A stretch of 64,000 nucleotides of DNA from Odontocerum albicorne (lineage: Eukaryota > Arthropoda > Insecta > Trichoptera > Odontoceridae). Of this stretch, positions 21,301-31,467 are shown piece after piece. Location of the stretch: contig OX463845.1 of assembly GCA_949825065.1 (NCBI GenBank), positions 23,848,728 to 23,912,727 on the forward strand, read 5' to 3'. The number at the start of each line of letters is the position of its first letter. Positions within the stretch are counted from its first letter, which is position 1. The notes under the pieces were generated by a model. The model saw nothing but the letters and a program-made list of their open reading frames with translations. It ran no database searches and was not told the DNA's origin. Made by a program: the position numbers and the translations under genes.

Positions 21301-21829
21301 GTAAATAAAATCCATCATTTACTGATATCCAAAACTCAGCTATTTCCATAGCGACATACGAGTATTTTGTTTTTAATACACTAATATCGCTGGAATTATC
21401 AAATTTTCGAATATCCCGCGGCTATCCTTGGAATAAATCGCGGCGCCCCAGGGTGCCCTAGCGCACACGTTGAAAACATCTCTTTTTGTATATTTTTTTA
21501 GTAACAGAATAATTTGTTGCCAAATTATACTCGTAAATGTGTCACGTACATATACGAGTATAATAAAGAGGTCCAATATATCCCACGAGAATTCGTAATG
21601 ACTTTCGGCTCCCAAAACCAAAAGTTACAAAAAGTAAAAAAAATAACTTATCGGAATCCCTCGTGATCGAGTATGATTGTCAGCCATCCTATAGATGGAA
21701 GATGCCTGTGCGAGTATTAGTTTATTGTGTGCAAGCTGTTACACTTCAGCAAGCACACAGTCTTGACATAACAAACCAAAGTTCCGATGACAAGGAAATC
21801 AAAGTTCTAAGACGGTCGGTAAATAAATA
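21301..21829. other. Unassigned
   Basis: The minus ORF 21373-21621 (82 codons) has no recognisable motif. The stretch 21661-21820 contains an imperfect repeat around 'gtgtgcaagctgttacac' and 'gcaagcacacag' but no known family. Confidence 0.3.
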
Positions 21830-22090
21830 AATATAGGTTCATTGATAGCAACATATGTTAGTATGTATATAATGTATTTAAATACATTCAAAAATCACAT
21901 ATACCATACTCGTATATTTCAAGATAAATAGCAGAAAATACATTTAAGAGAGAGGCTATCAAAAGGTCTGGGCTTATTTCATAACATCCCTCCGGCCGAA
22001 ATACACCCCACCGATATAGGGCGAGCCTAGCCGCGAGGACACCAGATGTTTTTCAGCCTACACCCGGTAGGTGTAATCTGTTGTAGGTTT
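21830..22090. repeat. Repeat D, copy 1
   Basis: Starts 'aaataaatataggttcattg' and ends with 'gctatcaaaaggtctgggct' and 'gaggacaccagatgtttttc'. A second copy in the same orientation lies at 37545-37765. The end 'tagggcgagcctagccgcg' is GC-rich. The (AAAT)n start, if it is a 3' tail on the minus strand, would suit a retroposed element. Confidence 0.6.
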
Positions 22091-22924
22091 TCGCTAAACA
22101 GAGTTTTTTTACATGGCACTATTTTGACGTTACTTTATAGTGCTATAAGAATTTATGATAAACAATGGAAACACATAAATTCATATGTAAAATGATTTAA
22201 GAGTAAAATTAGTCCAAAAGTGGATCCACCAGGAATCAAACCTTAGGCACCCGCTTGCTTAGCGTGAATACTATTTTTTAAAACACGACCGACGACGATA
22301 ATTTATTATCTTATGGTTACAATTTTTTTACGAAATGGCGAAAAGTATTGATTTAACAAAATGCCTTGATAATTCACACGTTTCGTTGTCTATGTGTTTT
22401 ATGAGTATTTTAAAGATATATTTAACTGTAGATGTGAAAACTAATATAATTTTAAGTTCTCGGATGTAAACTGATAGATGAAAGTCAATTAATTTAAAAT
22501 TATTTATTATATATTTAACTAAATAAACAAACTGCCTCGTAGTAGTTAGGACGAAGGGCGCTTCTTATAGCGTTGCTAATTTGCTAGCACCGCACATCTG
22601 TATGAAAGAACTGGAAGTAAATACTGATTTCGCTTAAGGCTACGTTAAAAAGAAGAAATGAATAATTAAATTCTCTATTTATGCTTTCTAGCAACTCTCA
22701 ACTTCCCCCAATTAGAGATAATAATCCCACCTAAATCTGGTAAATCAAAATTGCACGACTCGCAGGGGCCGGAAATTAAAAGCATCCGTGAAAATGTGAA
22801 AAGGTCCCGTAATATAATGTTCGTAATAATGAACTTTATTTACGATGCTGAAATAACATTATTTCAGAACGGCTCAGGCGAATTCAAAATCAATACAAGT
22901 TACCGATTTATATCGAATTCACAT
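22091..22924. other. No confident feature
   Basis: Part of an 88-codon open frame (22751-23017, +) lies here without a recognisable motif. Otherwise AT-rich. Confidence 0.35.
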
Positions 22925-23015
22925 TTCGCTCTGATCAAATTCTTCAAGAGGTGTCGTCTCCAATCTGAGGTTGGCCAACATCATGGCAATTTCGGCTATA
23001 ATGATTATAAGGAAT
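22925..23015 (-). mobile_element. LINE 3' terminus, minus
   Basis: 'ttcttcaagaggtgtcgtc' and 'gaggttggccaacatcatgg' match 32258-32340. On the minus strand it ends in GAAGAA, as several insect RTE-type LINEs do. Confidence 0.45.
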
Positions 23016-23061
23016 AGATAATGTAGTAGACTCCCGTTTCTCTCCACATCGCAATATCTGT

Positions 23062-23120
23062 CACAGGAACACGACTACACTGTCAATAATTCAAACAGTG
23101 CTGTTATGTTCCTGTGATTC
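23062..23120. repeat. Hairpin, 22-nt arms
   Basis: CACAGGAACA at 23064 pairs with TGTTCCTGTG near 23110, continuing inward to ACTGT/ACAGT around an 11-base loop. Four to five mismatches lie in the middle. Confidence 0.6.
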
Positions 23121-23750
23121 ACAAAAACTGTACAGTAAGACTAAATTCTCACGAGACCGCGGTTATATCGCTCGAAGTTGCCTCTGGGTTGACCGTGAGC
23201 TAGCTGTAGCGTGCCCAAGGGGCGGCAAAACTTCAAACACATTTTTTACGGGTTTCAAGACAAATCGTTATGTTGAAAGCTGGATCCAAGCTGACCTTGA
23301 TTGATCATTTTGAAATTCGCGCAGACTAATTCGCAGGCAGCCACAGTCAAGTGGGAATCCAGTCTTAGTAAATAAGCAACCTCAACTTGACCGCTGTCAA
23401 ACCGCGAGCCTGCTTGCGCGACCTTAGTAAAAAGTCAACTGGACATAAATTTTTGACAACTGGACACAAATATTTTTTTATACACCAATGATATAACTCA
23501 AATTTGATTTGTTTTGATATAATTGAGGAAAAATTCAAATGCTTTATATGGAACAATTTTTCTTAAACTGAATTTAAACATGAAAATCACATTTAACTCG
23601 TATGATGTTTTTACATACTGGATTAATAAATAAAACAATATTTTGTGGGTTAGGTTCTTTTTGCATATATACACGTCCAACTAATGGTTAAAAAAAGCTG
23701 CAGACAGGTAGCCTAACAGTTTGATTTGATACACTATCAATATTGTTTAT
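23121..23750. other. Unassigned, moderately GC-rich
   Basis: 23150-23400 is GC-richer than its surroundings but no frame is convincing; the 68-codon frame at 23098 has no motif. 23401-23750 is AT-rich with nothing recognised. Confidence 0.3.
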
Positions 23751-24533
23751 ATGCAAGCCTTGTCGTGCCACGGGAATGGCAATTACTGTCAGATCAGGTT
23801 CGACGCAAAGGTAACTTTTAAGAAATTCGCAAACTATATCCGTAAAAGCAACTCACTGTACGACCGAGGTAAGTGGGAACTCAGCTTTAATGTGAATGCG
23901 ATGGGGATCGTTCGGATCCACTGGAGTGATCATTTCACAAATGTCTCGGTCCTGCAACGCTCCAACTGTAAACCAGTAGAGGGTATGATTGTAGAAGCGA
24001 AGTTGAGGTGGACTGAACATGTGATATGCATGGGCGATCATAGATTCCCGAAACGCGTCTTATACAGGGAAGCAATGGGCAAGCGAAAGGTTAGTGTACA
24101 GAGAAAGCGCTATAAAGACAGTCTGTGGGAGTCACTGACTTTGTGCCGGGCCAGTGAGGACTGGAAACAGATGGTTCAGGTTCGTGGAAGGTGGAGAGCT
24201 ATCTGTTCTCGAGCCGATGTCATCTCAACAGCTAAACGTGGGAGAATAAGTCAGCGTATAGCGAACATGCGCTGCATTATTAGACGGCTTAGCCACATGT
24301 CTGTGACTCCCTCCCGCAAACGTTACATACGTGTGGATGTCTGTGACGTCTGCGGGAGGAAGTACGCGTCTAGCATCGAGCTGTTTTCTTACATAATATG
24401 TCATTATCGACGTAGTAGCTCGAGATCGATGTTGGAATGGCGAGGGGATCGTCGACTACGAGGTCCAGTAATGATGACGGCGAATGCGATGCGATGTCAA
24501 ACAGGCAATACTCAAGGGATGCCCACTGCATGA
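23751..24533 (+). pseudogene. LINE RT C-terminus with zinc-finger tail
   Basis: The 260-codon open frame is LINE-like from about residue 35: RIHWSDHFTN, then VEAKLRWTEHVICMGDHRFP, KRVLYREAMGKRK, a KRYKDSLWESL segment, and finally CDVCGRKYASSIELFSYIICH. LRWTGHVIRM-like and KRYKD motifs followed by a C-terminal C-x2-C...H-type finger are the normal end of one insect/invertebrate LINE group often annotated from mRNA predictions. Here TGHVIRM has become TEHVICM and the finger's first His spacing is altered. The RT palm is missing, so this is a 5'-truncated copy. Its long open frame is notable but probably chance survival. Confidence 0.65.
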
Positions 24534-25270
24534 ACTATTGCTACAGGGAAAATTAACTATCTTATGTATCTGGTTCCGCCAAACGGCCATGAAACTATCG
24601 TTTTAAAGTCTAGAGTATAGTCATGCTGGTCAGGTGGATGCAGTCCTGAATGAGACATGCTGTCTGATCACGAATTGCATTAAACCAGCCCCATGAAATA
24701 AGTGCATATTTTCGTCGGGATTTCTTCCGCAATAATCAAAAAAGCCATTATAAGTAGTGCTGAGAGATCCAACCAACTGGATGAACCGAGACATCCTTTG
24801 TATAATCACCAGCCCCCAGTCCCTAAGATGAAATACAGGTACAGTTTCATTAAGTCTCTGGAACAACCGCTTATTCCTGTTAGGATGAACATTTGGAGAG
24901 GAACATCGGGTCCCAGCGTATGTTTGCGTATTGTATGGAGGCATTACCCCCTGACTATGAACTACTCTAGGGTAGTTTTTCAACTACAGGCTCCGAACGA
25001 GAATTGGGAGAACCAAGTATAATATGTGAAAATGGGGAATGTTGCGTAATGGATCGACTATCAGTATATGGAGTTAGAAGCAGTATACTTCACCTGCTAC
25101 AGTGACTGAGGAGCCCGGTGTCTTGTACCGAAGATAACTTGGTTCGTGGAACGCCCATTGCTGTCCAGATGACAGAATTCCCGTTGGAAATTGTTTAGTG
25201 CCTTTGACACGATAAGAAGAAGAAAATTTTTAGAACTTCAACTTAACTCACGATAAGAAGAAAGAAGAGC
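24534..25270 (+). mobile_element. Presumed 3' UTR of the same LINE
   Basis: Follows the stop codon without a visible break and ends in 'tgacacgataagaagaagaa', a tail seen at the end of RTE-like LINEs. Open frames on both strands (24702-25022 plus, 24630-24983 minus) overlap here. Neither has a recognisable motif. Confidence 0.4.
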
Positions 25271-25329
25271 ATACAATATAGCAATTCGGCCGTAGTTAAT
25301 GCATGTAATGCCTACTGTCTGGATTGGGT

Positions 25330-25558
25330 TGTTAGGATTTGTGACCGCGTGGCCGCGTCCTGACGTGACCAATTGATGAACATCCGGAAGTGTCCTGCCG
25401 TATCGCAGACCTCCTCTAATTCAATTACCGTTCCCTCTATATAAATTATCCCGAGCTACCGGCCTCCGGACCAGATCTTGCCTCTCCTCAATCCCATTTA
25501 AGGACTGGATGAATAAATTCGTACGGTTTATATCCAATACCTGGACATTTTGATAACA
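25330..25558 (+). mobile_element. Solo LTR candidate
   Basis: A 229-bp segment starts TGTTAGGATTTG and ends TTTTGATAACA, so its ends are the inverted pair TGTTA/TAACA. Inside are 'ctctatataaattatc' (TATA box) and 'gatgaataaattcg' (poly(A) signal), in the right order for U3-R-U5. No gag-pol or second LTR is nearby and no clear 4-6 bp target duplication is visible. Confidence 0.4.
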
Positions 25559-25859
25559 TTAACGAAATACACAATTAAAATACTGGATATAGGATATTTT
25601 ATTTAATGCAAATTTTATTTTCGACATATTTATATCACTAAATTATTATACTACTATAATCGAAATAAATTTAAAACAGTTTTTAATTGAAAACCGTAAT
25701 TGCAATTTTTATTTTTAATGTACTCATGCCATACTTTTTCTGTTTTGCAATTAAAATGTTTATTCGATTTGATTGTGTGTGTGTTCAAGTTTTGATTATT
25801 TTTTTATTTTGCCGGTGATTTCCCTTTTCGTTATGTGATGTACAACAAGACGAAGTCTT

Positions 25860-25965
25860 TAACCGGACTTGTAACCTTTTTTGGGGATGCCATCGATAAT
25901 CGAACCCGAAATTCCGTGTGGAAGTCAAGCGTCTTACCAACTACACCACGGAGATTGTCACTTTT
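25860..25965 (-). mobile_element. SINE-A head, minus
   Basis: The B-box complement 'gataatcgaacccgaa' and A-box complement 'gcgtcttaccaactacac' are spaced as in a tRNA. The SINE body beyond the head is missing. Confidence 0.6.
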
Positions 25966-26764
25966 TTTGTTAATTTATCAATATACGAGTAATATAATAT
26001 TTTAATTCTAAAAAGAGATTGCAAGAATCAAGTACAGCTATTTGGTAGAAGAAGATCAAGAAGATCATGTTTGGACTAAGTTTTATTTATTTATTCATAA
26101 ACGGTCGCAGTCTTTACAGATAACAGAAGTTTAATATGATTATAAAGAGAAAAACAACACAAATCAGATCAAAACAGCACACAAGACATTACAACAAAAC
26201 AAATTATACAAGTAAATAAAAAATACACTTTCTATAGGCACACGACTAGAATGAAAAGTTTAAAAAACTTGAAAATGCAAAACAAAGAAACGAAAGAAAT
26301 AAAACTTATCTAACGACTAGAATGAAAAGTTTAAAAAACTTGAAAATGCAAAACAAAGAAACGAAAGAAATAAAACTTATCTAAAAGCATAAAAAAATAT
26401 AAACCAGCAGCAAAACACTCCCAAAACTACTCCAGAATTGAGAACGTTACAACATTCGAAAACTCGATAGATTTATGTTTGCCTCAGAAACAGCTGAAAA
26501 TTTCGATGTCTATTACATTTCCCTATTTGTATAATGACACATATTGGGAAATGTACTATAATAGAAAACTCCACAGACCTCTTCTCTGAAGATCCTGTTC
26601 AAACGAAACAGTCTGTCCGAAATATTAAAAACTATAATTGATATGTGTTCCTTACAGACAATCCCATTGTTCAAGAGTTCGTAAAGGAATATTACATTAA
26701 ACTTTACCCGCCTCTCCTGACTTTTATATCTTCTCAGACAGTAAAAATGATAATACACCTAATA
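25966..26764. other. Unassigned, with one tandem duplication
   Basis: Contains 'tttatttatttattcataaacg' and AT-rich DNA. A 71-bp duplication at 26242 is listed separately. The minus ORF 26513-26758 (81 codons) is motif-free. Confidence 0.3.
26242..26383. repeat. Perfect 71-bp tandem duplication
   Basis: The unit beginning ACGACTAGAATGAAAAG and ending AAAACTTATCTA is present twice in a row (26242-26312 and 26313-26383), apparently without mismatch. Confidence 0.85.
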
Positions 26765-27888
26765 CATCGATGAATAAGTCCCGGGACTAATTACTAAAAC
26801 AATATTTGTTTGCCAAAATTCTTCTTTATTCATCAACATAGTCTCCTTCAAGAGCGATACATTCATTCCAACGCTTTCCTAACTTTTGGGTGCGGAAGCA
26901 ATTCGAAGTTCAACTCATGCAATTTGGTCATCGTTACCATCGACTTGTGACACGGTGCATTGTCCTGATGAAAGAGAACTTTTTTCTTCTTCATATGGGG
27001 CCGTTTTTTGCAATTTCTGCCTTCAAACGCTCCTATGTAATATTCGCTATTGATGGTTTTTCCCTTTTCAAGGTGATAGATCAATAACATATTATACCAT
27101 GCGTATCCCAAAATACGGAGGCCATAACCTTCCCGGCCGACTGTTGAGTTTTTGGTCGCTTCGGACGACTTTCACCGGCCGCTCTCCACTCAGCTGACTG
27201 CCGATTTGATTCTAGAGTATAGTGGTGGATCCAAGTTTTATCCATTGTCACATACCGACGCAAAAACTCCTGTTTGTTTCGCGTAAACAGTGCCAAACAG
27301 CGCTCTGAATCATCGATGCGTTGTTGTTTCTGTTCCATTGTGAGCAAACGCGGCACCCATTTGGAAAAATCTTTTTCATGACCAAATGTTCATACAAAAT
27401 AGTGCAAACACTACCAAATGATATCTTCAGGATGTCAGCTATCTCACGCAACTTTAATTTCCGATTTTCCATCACGATTTTGAGGGTTTGTTTATGTTTT
27501 CTGGTGTAACAGCCTCATTTGGACGACCAGAGCGTTCAGCATCATTTGTGTCTATACGACCGCGTTTGAAATCAGCATACCACCGACAAATGGTTGTTTT
27601 CGACGAAACAGAGCCCGGATAACACTTTTCAAGCCATCGCTGAGTTTGAATGGTATTTTTTCCCATTAAAAGGCTATGTTTTATCAACACACGAAATTCG
27701 GTTTTTTCCATTGTTTTGAAAATAGCAAAAGTGGCGTCACTTAAACCACTGTAACTCAATGACACAATGTCGGAATATCATGAAAGTTTGACACGTAACT
27801 TCTAAAGGTTGGTACTAACTGAGAATGGTATGGATTTGTTATTAGAGGTGCCATCCGTTTGTTAGTCCCGGGACTTATTGATCGATGT
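26765..27888 (-). mobile_element. Himar-like mariner, internally deleted
   Basis: Ends share the terminal inverted repeat ATCGATSAATAAGTCCCGGG (S = C or G), extending to ACTAA, and are flanked by TA on each side (26763-26764, 27889-27890). Size is about 1.12 kb against about 1.3 kb for the sister copy at 38701. The element codes for an irritans-subfamily transposase on the minus strand, now decayed. Confidence 0.85.
26863..27765 (-). pseudogene. Mariner transposase (irritans type), decayed
   Basis: The N-terminal helix-turn-helix part reads MEKTEFRVLIKHSLLMGKN, then ERSGRPNEAVTPENI. The catalytic domain keeps RRYVTMDKTWIHHY (first Asp; usual MDET is MDKT) and LFHQDNAPCHKS (second Asp). After NFELLPHP the sequence jumps directly to the C-terminal KVRKALE region. 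About 155 bp present in the 38701 copy are missing, including the YSPDL motif with the third Asp of the DD34D triad. Several frameshifts also split the frame. The protein could not transpose. Confidence 0.85.
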
Positions 27889-28369
27889 TATACCTAAGGC
27901 AGTGATTCTGATACTCAATCTAAATTTAAGTCACCTCACATCTCTCACGAATGCAAATCTGGCTGTGTATCACATTAAGCAGACGATGACTCGTTTGGAA
28001 AACAAATATTTTATCAACAATGAGTTCACCGTAAACAATATGTTCGAGAAAATGCATATTCATGTCTTCTCAGAAATGCAGGACCAACTTTTTTGTTAGC
28101 TGCTTTAAAATATCTGCAAAATTATACCATCTTCTGTTATTTTTTTATTATTTATTTATTGTGAACAGCTTTGTTGGAGTGAATTAGGATAACCAATCTG
28201 GTTATCTTAATTGTTTTATTTTTGAGAAGTTCAATTCGTTCGTTTAGTACTTTTCTGCATATCCGCATATATTTATTTAATTAAGATAACATACATCATG
28301 CTAAAACATTCTGGCGGGCTGATTACCAGGTGGCAATCTTGATAAAATAACGTGACAAAAGTGAAAACC
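27889..28369. other. No confident feature
   Basis: The 73-codon plus frame at 27878-28099 has no motif. A weak inverted repeat ('gataaccaatctggttatc') lies near 28189-28207. Confidence 0.35.
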
Positions 28370-28700
28370 GTAAGTTAAATAGAAGCACTTTTTCTTTTTC
28401 CTTGTCGTGGTCATAACTTTCCATTCTTCTTGATTCTACTCTGCGCCTTACTATCCCCCTACATCCCTCCCGATATACCGCGACTCGTAGCGCGTTGAAC
28501 CAGTCGCAGCATTCCTTGGTTGGTCCATATTTAGAGAATCTCCTTCCTCAACTTCCCTCTACATTACATGTTATAATTAACCAGTCGAAATTCTTCTGGT
28601 CTCGCCTTGCAATGTGCTCGAAAAACTGAAGATGTACGGATGGCTAAAATTGTGTCATTAACACTTCTCTTACTGTGCTAAAAAATCCCGCCAGCCACGT
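28370..28700 (-). mobile_element. LINE-F C-terminus, minus
   Basis: The minus-strand reading contains FFEHIARRDQKNFDWLI, then NVEGS, then ALRVAVYREGCRGIVRRRVE and SYDHDKEKEK. FFGHIARRD, xALRxAxDRxxWRxIVR and a terminal HDPQ-like segment form the end of an RTE-like insect LINE. A plus-strand copy lies at 51050. Confidence 0.6.
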
Positions 28701-28780
28701 TGTTGGACTCTAAGTGTACAGTAAAAAATGTATGTTTTAAATTAAAGTTATGCAAAATCTGCTAGGTTATTTTTTGTAAT
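28701..28780. other. Spacer
   Basis: AT-rich, no feature. Confidence 0.3.
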
Positions 28781-29348
28781 AGATGTCCCTATACGAGCGC
28801 CGGATTTAAATTTTGCGCCATTTTTTTATAAGATTGGCAGCTCTTAAAATCCCATATGTGCCATCTGTCAATCTTGCGATTAGTAAATATGGAACGTTAC
28901 ACAAAAAAACAACGCGTTATTATTGTTAAAACTAATTATAAATTTCTAAGTTGTGCAATCTCACGAAATGCGGATCAGAATTGGCCAGCAAGGTCGTGTG
29001 ATTTGACACCGTGCAACTTCTATCTTTGGATTTTTTTTAAATCACATGTACATATACTATATGTATGTCAATAAGCCACAAACAATTCTTGAGCTTAAAG
29101 TAGAGATTCAACGTATTATTGCTACAATCAACCCACAATTATGCAACTATGTTATCTTAAATTTCATGAAAAGAGCAAGAGTTTACCAGCAGAGCCGTGG
29201 TGGGCATTTGTCTGACATTTTGTTGCATGCATATATAATCGCAATATTTGTACTTTACAATAAATTAAAAATATTATAACTTTTCGAATAAATAATGGGT
29301 TTAATTAAAAAAAACTCAACTAAATCCGGCGCTCTTATTGGAACACCT
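28781..29348 (+). mobile_element. Deletion derivative of a DUF4817-type Tc1/mariner element
   Basis: Both ends carry the inverted repeat AGRTGTYCCWATAMGAGCGC extending to CGGATTTA (about 28 bp, 4 mismatches), with TA just outside the right end. Between them, the start of a transposase (MERYTKKQRVIIVKTNY, 28886-28936) runs after a short spacer into its last fifth (NWPARSCDLTPCNFYLW, then VNKPQTILELKVEIQRII and FMKRARVYQQSRGGHLSDI). Full-length relatives have roughly 250 residues between these parts, including the first two catalytic Asp. The element is thus a non-autonomous, MITE-like derivative. Confidence 0.75.
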
Positions 29349-29639
29349 GTATAGTTAATACGTTAGTATAACATATTCCATAATTAAACATTCACTGGAA
29401 TATTAATTCTACATATAACTTATCTTTTTCAGGATAAAATGCAATGTTTGCATTCAACATACTAAATTAACTTCAATGTTTTATTTCACAATCATATTCA
29501 ACACTCATCATACTGAAGTTTGCGTTAGTCAAACTAGAGATTGCTTAGTTTCTTCGTATCAGCTGTATAAGGTCCTTCGGAGAATTGTATCGCGTGGTTT
29601 GGTTTATGATGCCGACGTTTCGATAACGTTGCAATATTT

Positions 29640-29858
29640 ACCTAGGCCTCGGCCACACAGGTAGGAGCCTCGCTTGGTGCTTAGAGCTACGCTGCGAGCT
29701 AGGTGACATATCCTAGCGAACCAACGCACCCCATACTATCGCAATGGTCACACTGCACGCTTCGCGACACGCTACATGACTATTATAGTCACCTAGTCTA
29801 TTAGTCACGTAGCACCTAGCTTAGCACTAAGCGAAGCACTTCAGTGTGGCCTTAGGGT
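29640..29858. mobile_element. Foldback MITE
   Basis: The left arm 'ctaggcctcggccacacagg' and 'gcctcgcttggtgcttagag' pair with the right arm 'cttagcactaagcgaagc' and 'cttcagtgtggccttaggg'. The arms extend about 45 bp, are GC-rich relative to surroundings, and the middle holds further pairing segments (gcgaacc, acgcttcgcgacacg). No open frame. The superfamily is not determined because the target duplication is unclear. Confidence 0.6.
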
Positions 29859-29879
29859 TTGTTTCTCAACGTGCTTTTC

Positions 29880-30070
29880 TTCACCCTACTTAACTAATCA
29901 GAGTTTAACTCACATTCATCTTTAATAATAATAATACATTTCTTATTCTGTTATACTCTTCTCAGAACACGCATTTCCACTGCATTCATTCGGCTTCTTT
30001 CATTAATTTTCTACGTCCATGTTACACTCCCATACATCAATGTTTGCACTAATACGTTATTGTGAGCCAT
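29880..30070 (-). pseudogene. LINE-A RT fragment, minus
   Basis: The minus strand reads MMAHNNVLVQTLMYGSVTWT, a stop, then KINERSRMNAVEMRVLRRV. This is the VPTLMYGSExW...NAVEMRxLRR block of LINE-A. Confidence 0.65.
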
Positions 30071-30250
30071 CATTTTAGCAAAAAATATTTATCTATCTTA
30101 CAGGCAGTCTGAAATTTTCTCTTTCCGAAAAGGGAAAATAAAAATAACTTTTGCGTTTGATCCATCTGAGAAAAAGTGTCTTTCTTAAAATAATGAGTTC
30201 CAGAGAATTTTAAGTCATCGAATTGTTTTGCATATGTAAAAATTCTCAGT

Positions 30251-30417
30251 ATGTACCTTAGGACAATTGTCAACAATGTCTGTTTTCCAGTCAGGCTTGA
30301 TTTGCGGTCTGCCAGTAAGTACCTCGCAGTACCTGGCGCCAGCCTCATTATCTACAATATACGAGTATACGGAGCGAGTTGCCCGCCCATCTGCATCCAT
30401 ATCGTCATCAAATACTC
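30251..30417 (-). CDS. Candidate isolated host exon (unidentified)
   Basis: On the minus strand an open frame reads VFDDDMDADGRATRSVYSYI, VDNEAGARYCEVLTGRPQIK and PDWKTDIVDNCPK, then meets AAG|GTACAT, a good splice donor, at about 30251. A possible acceptor AG precedes it at about 30418, though its pyrimidine tract is poor. The segment is GC-richer than its flanks and its residue composition is protein-like. The frame continues open a little past the donor (to 30215). I do not recognise the family. It could also be a coding scrap of a transposon. Confidence 0.3.
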
Positions 30418-30467
30418 ATTTTGAGTTGGATATGATCTATGCTCATCATTTCTTATTTAGAATAACG

Positions 30468-30525
30468 ACGACCTCCGAGGCCTAGTTGGTAAGACGCTTG
30501 CCGTCCACTCCAGGGCTTAGACTTC
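30468..30525 (+). mobile_element. SINE-A head, plus
   Basis: 'ggcctagttggtaagacgct' is the A-box region. The B-box is degraded ('agggcttagacttcg'). Confidence 0.5.
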
Positions 30526-30600
30526 GATTTTTATTTATTTTTTTAACTTCTCATTATACCTTCTAAAATCTGATGCACTTGATCAAGCCACGTTTTCCTT

Positions 30601-30957
30601 GATCTACCTCTTCCACGCACATGTTATACTTTTGACTTGTGTACTCGCTCAGATCTACCTCTTCCACGCACATGTTATACTTTTGACTTGTGTACTCGCT
30701 CAGATCTACCTCTTCCACGCACATGTTATACTTTTGACTTGTGTATTCGCTCAGATCTACCTCTTCCACGCACATGTTATACTTTTGACTTGTGTACTCG
30801 CTCAGATCTACCTCTTCCACGCACATGTTATACTTTTGACTTGTGTATTCGCTCAGATCTACCTCTTCCACGCACATGTTATACTTTTGACTTGTGTACT
30901 CGCTCAGATCTACCTCTTCCACGCACATGTTATACTTTTGACTTGTGTACTCGCTCA
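30601..30957. repeat. 51-bp minisatellite, 7 copies
   Basis: The unit begins GATCTACCTCTTCCACGCAC and ends GTACTCGCTCA. Seven units are nearly identical. The only variation seen is C/T in 'gtgtactcg' versus 'gtgtattcg' (units 3 and 5). The period is a multiple of three, so several frames stay open. On the minus strand each unit codes LSEYTSQKYNMCVEEVD. That matches LINE-A at 58060-58130 (NKYTSQNCKVCVEEST), so the array is an expansion of a LINE-A coding piece. Confidence 0.95.
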
Positions 30958-31200
30958 GATATGTTTTCGTCATTTATTATCTCCACGTATCCAAATCATC
31001 TTAACGCTTCTTTCTTCATTTTACTTAAAACATTCATTTTATTCATGCATTGTTTTCGGATGTCTTCATTCCTCTCTCTCTTTCATATACGAGTATTAAC
31101 ACCCCACCCCATTCATTTTACTTAGAGAACACATATCCACAGCTTTGATCTTACTTTAATTCTTTTCCGTTAAGTCCAAGCACTTATATATGTCAATTTG
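30958..31200 (-). mobile_element. LINE-A remnant continuing from the array, minus
   Basis: 'tccacgtatccaaatcatc' and 'ttcttcattttacttaaaac' match the LINE-A segment after the corresponding unit at 58140-58195. The minisatellite is therefore embedded in one LINE-A copy. Confidence 0.6.
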
Positions 31201-31379
31201 CACACCAACACAGTATTTTGTATTATCATTTTTGCTTTTATATAGCGTTTGTGTTTATATTATGTTAAGTGCTCTGTTTATCTTGTTTTCTATAAAAAAT
31301 ATAAAATAAAATATAAAATATATTTCTTATGTATAAAAAAAATCTTGTAAGTTTATAAAACCCACCCAAATGTGGAAAA
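31201..31379. other. AT-rich DNA
   Basis: Contains a short (AAAATATA)n run near 31300. No feature. Confidence 0.3.
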
Positions 31380-31440
31380 ATAGACTAGGCAATTTTATGA
31401 TAAAATGATCACCATAGGAATCGAATCTGTAACCTCTAGA
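31380..31440 (-). mobile_element. SINE head fragment, minus
   Basis: 'ccataggaatcgaatctgta' includes a B-box complement. The A-box is not recognisable. Confidence 0.35.
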
Positions 31441-31467
31441 TTGTAGACAAATTTGAATGCATTATAA

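Noticed and set aside
24630..25022. Overlapping 106- and 117-codon ORFs on opposite strands
   Set aside because: Neither shows a known motif and both lie in the presumed 3' UTR of the LINE at 23751. Retained only as a note there.
30599..31125. Open frames of 166 and 162 codons on plus across the 51-bp array
   Set aside because: The 51-bp period is divisible by three, so a unit without stops stays open in several frames. The sequence derives from a LINE-A coding segment read antisense.
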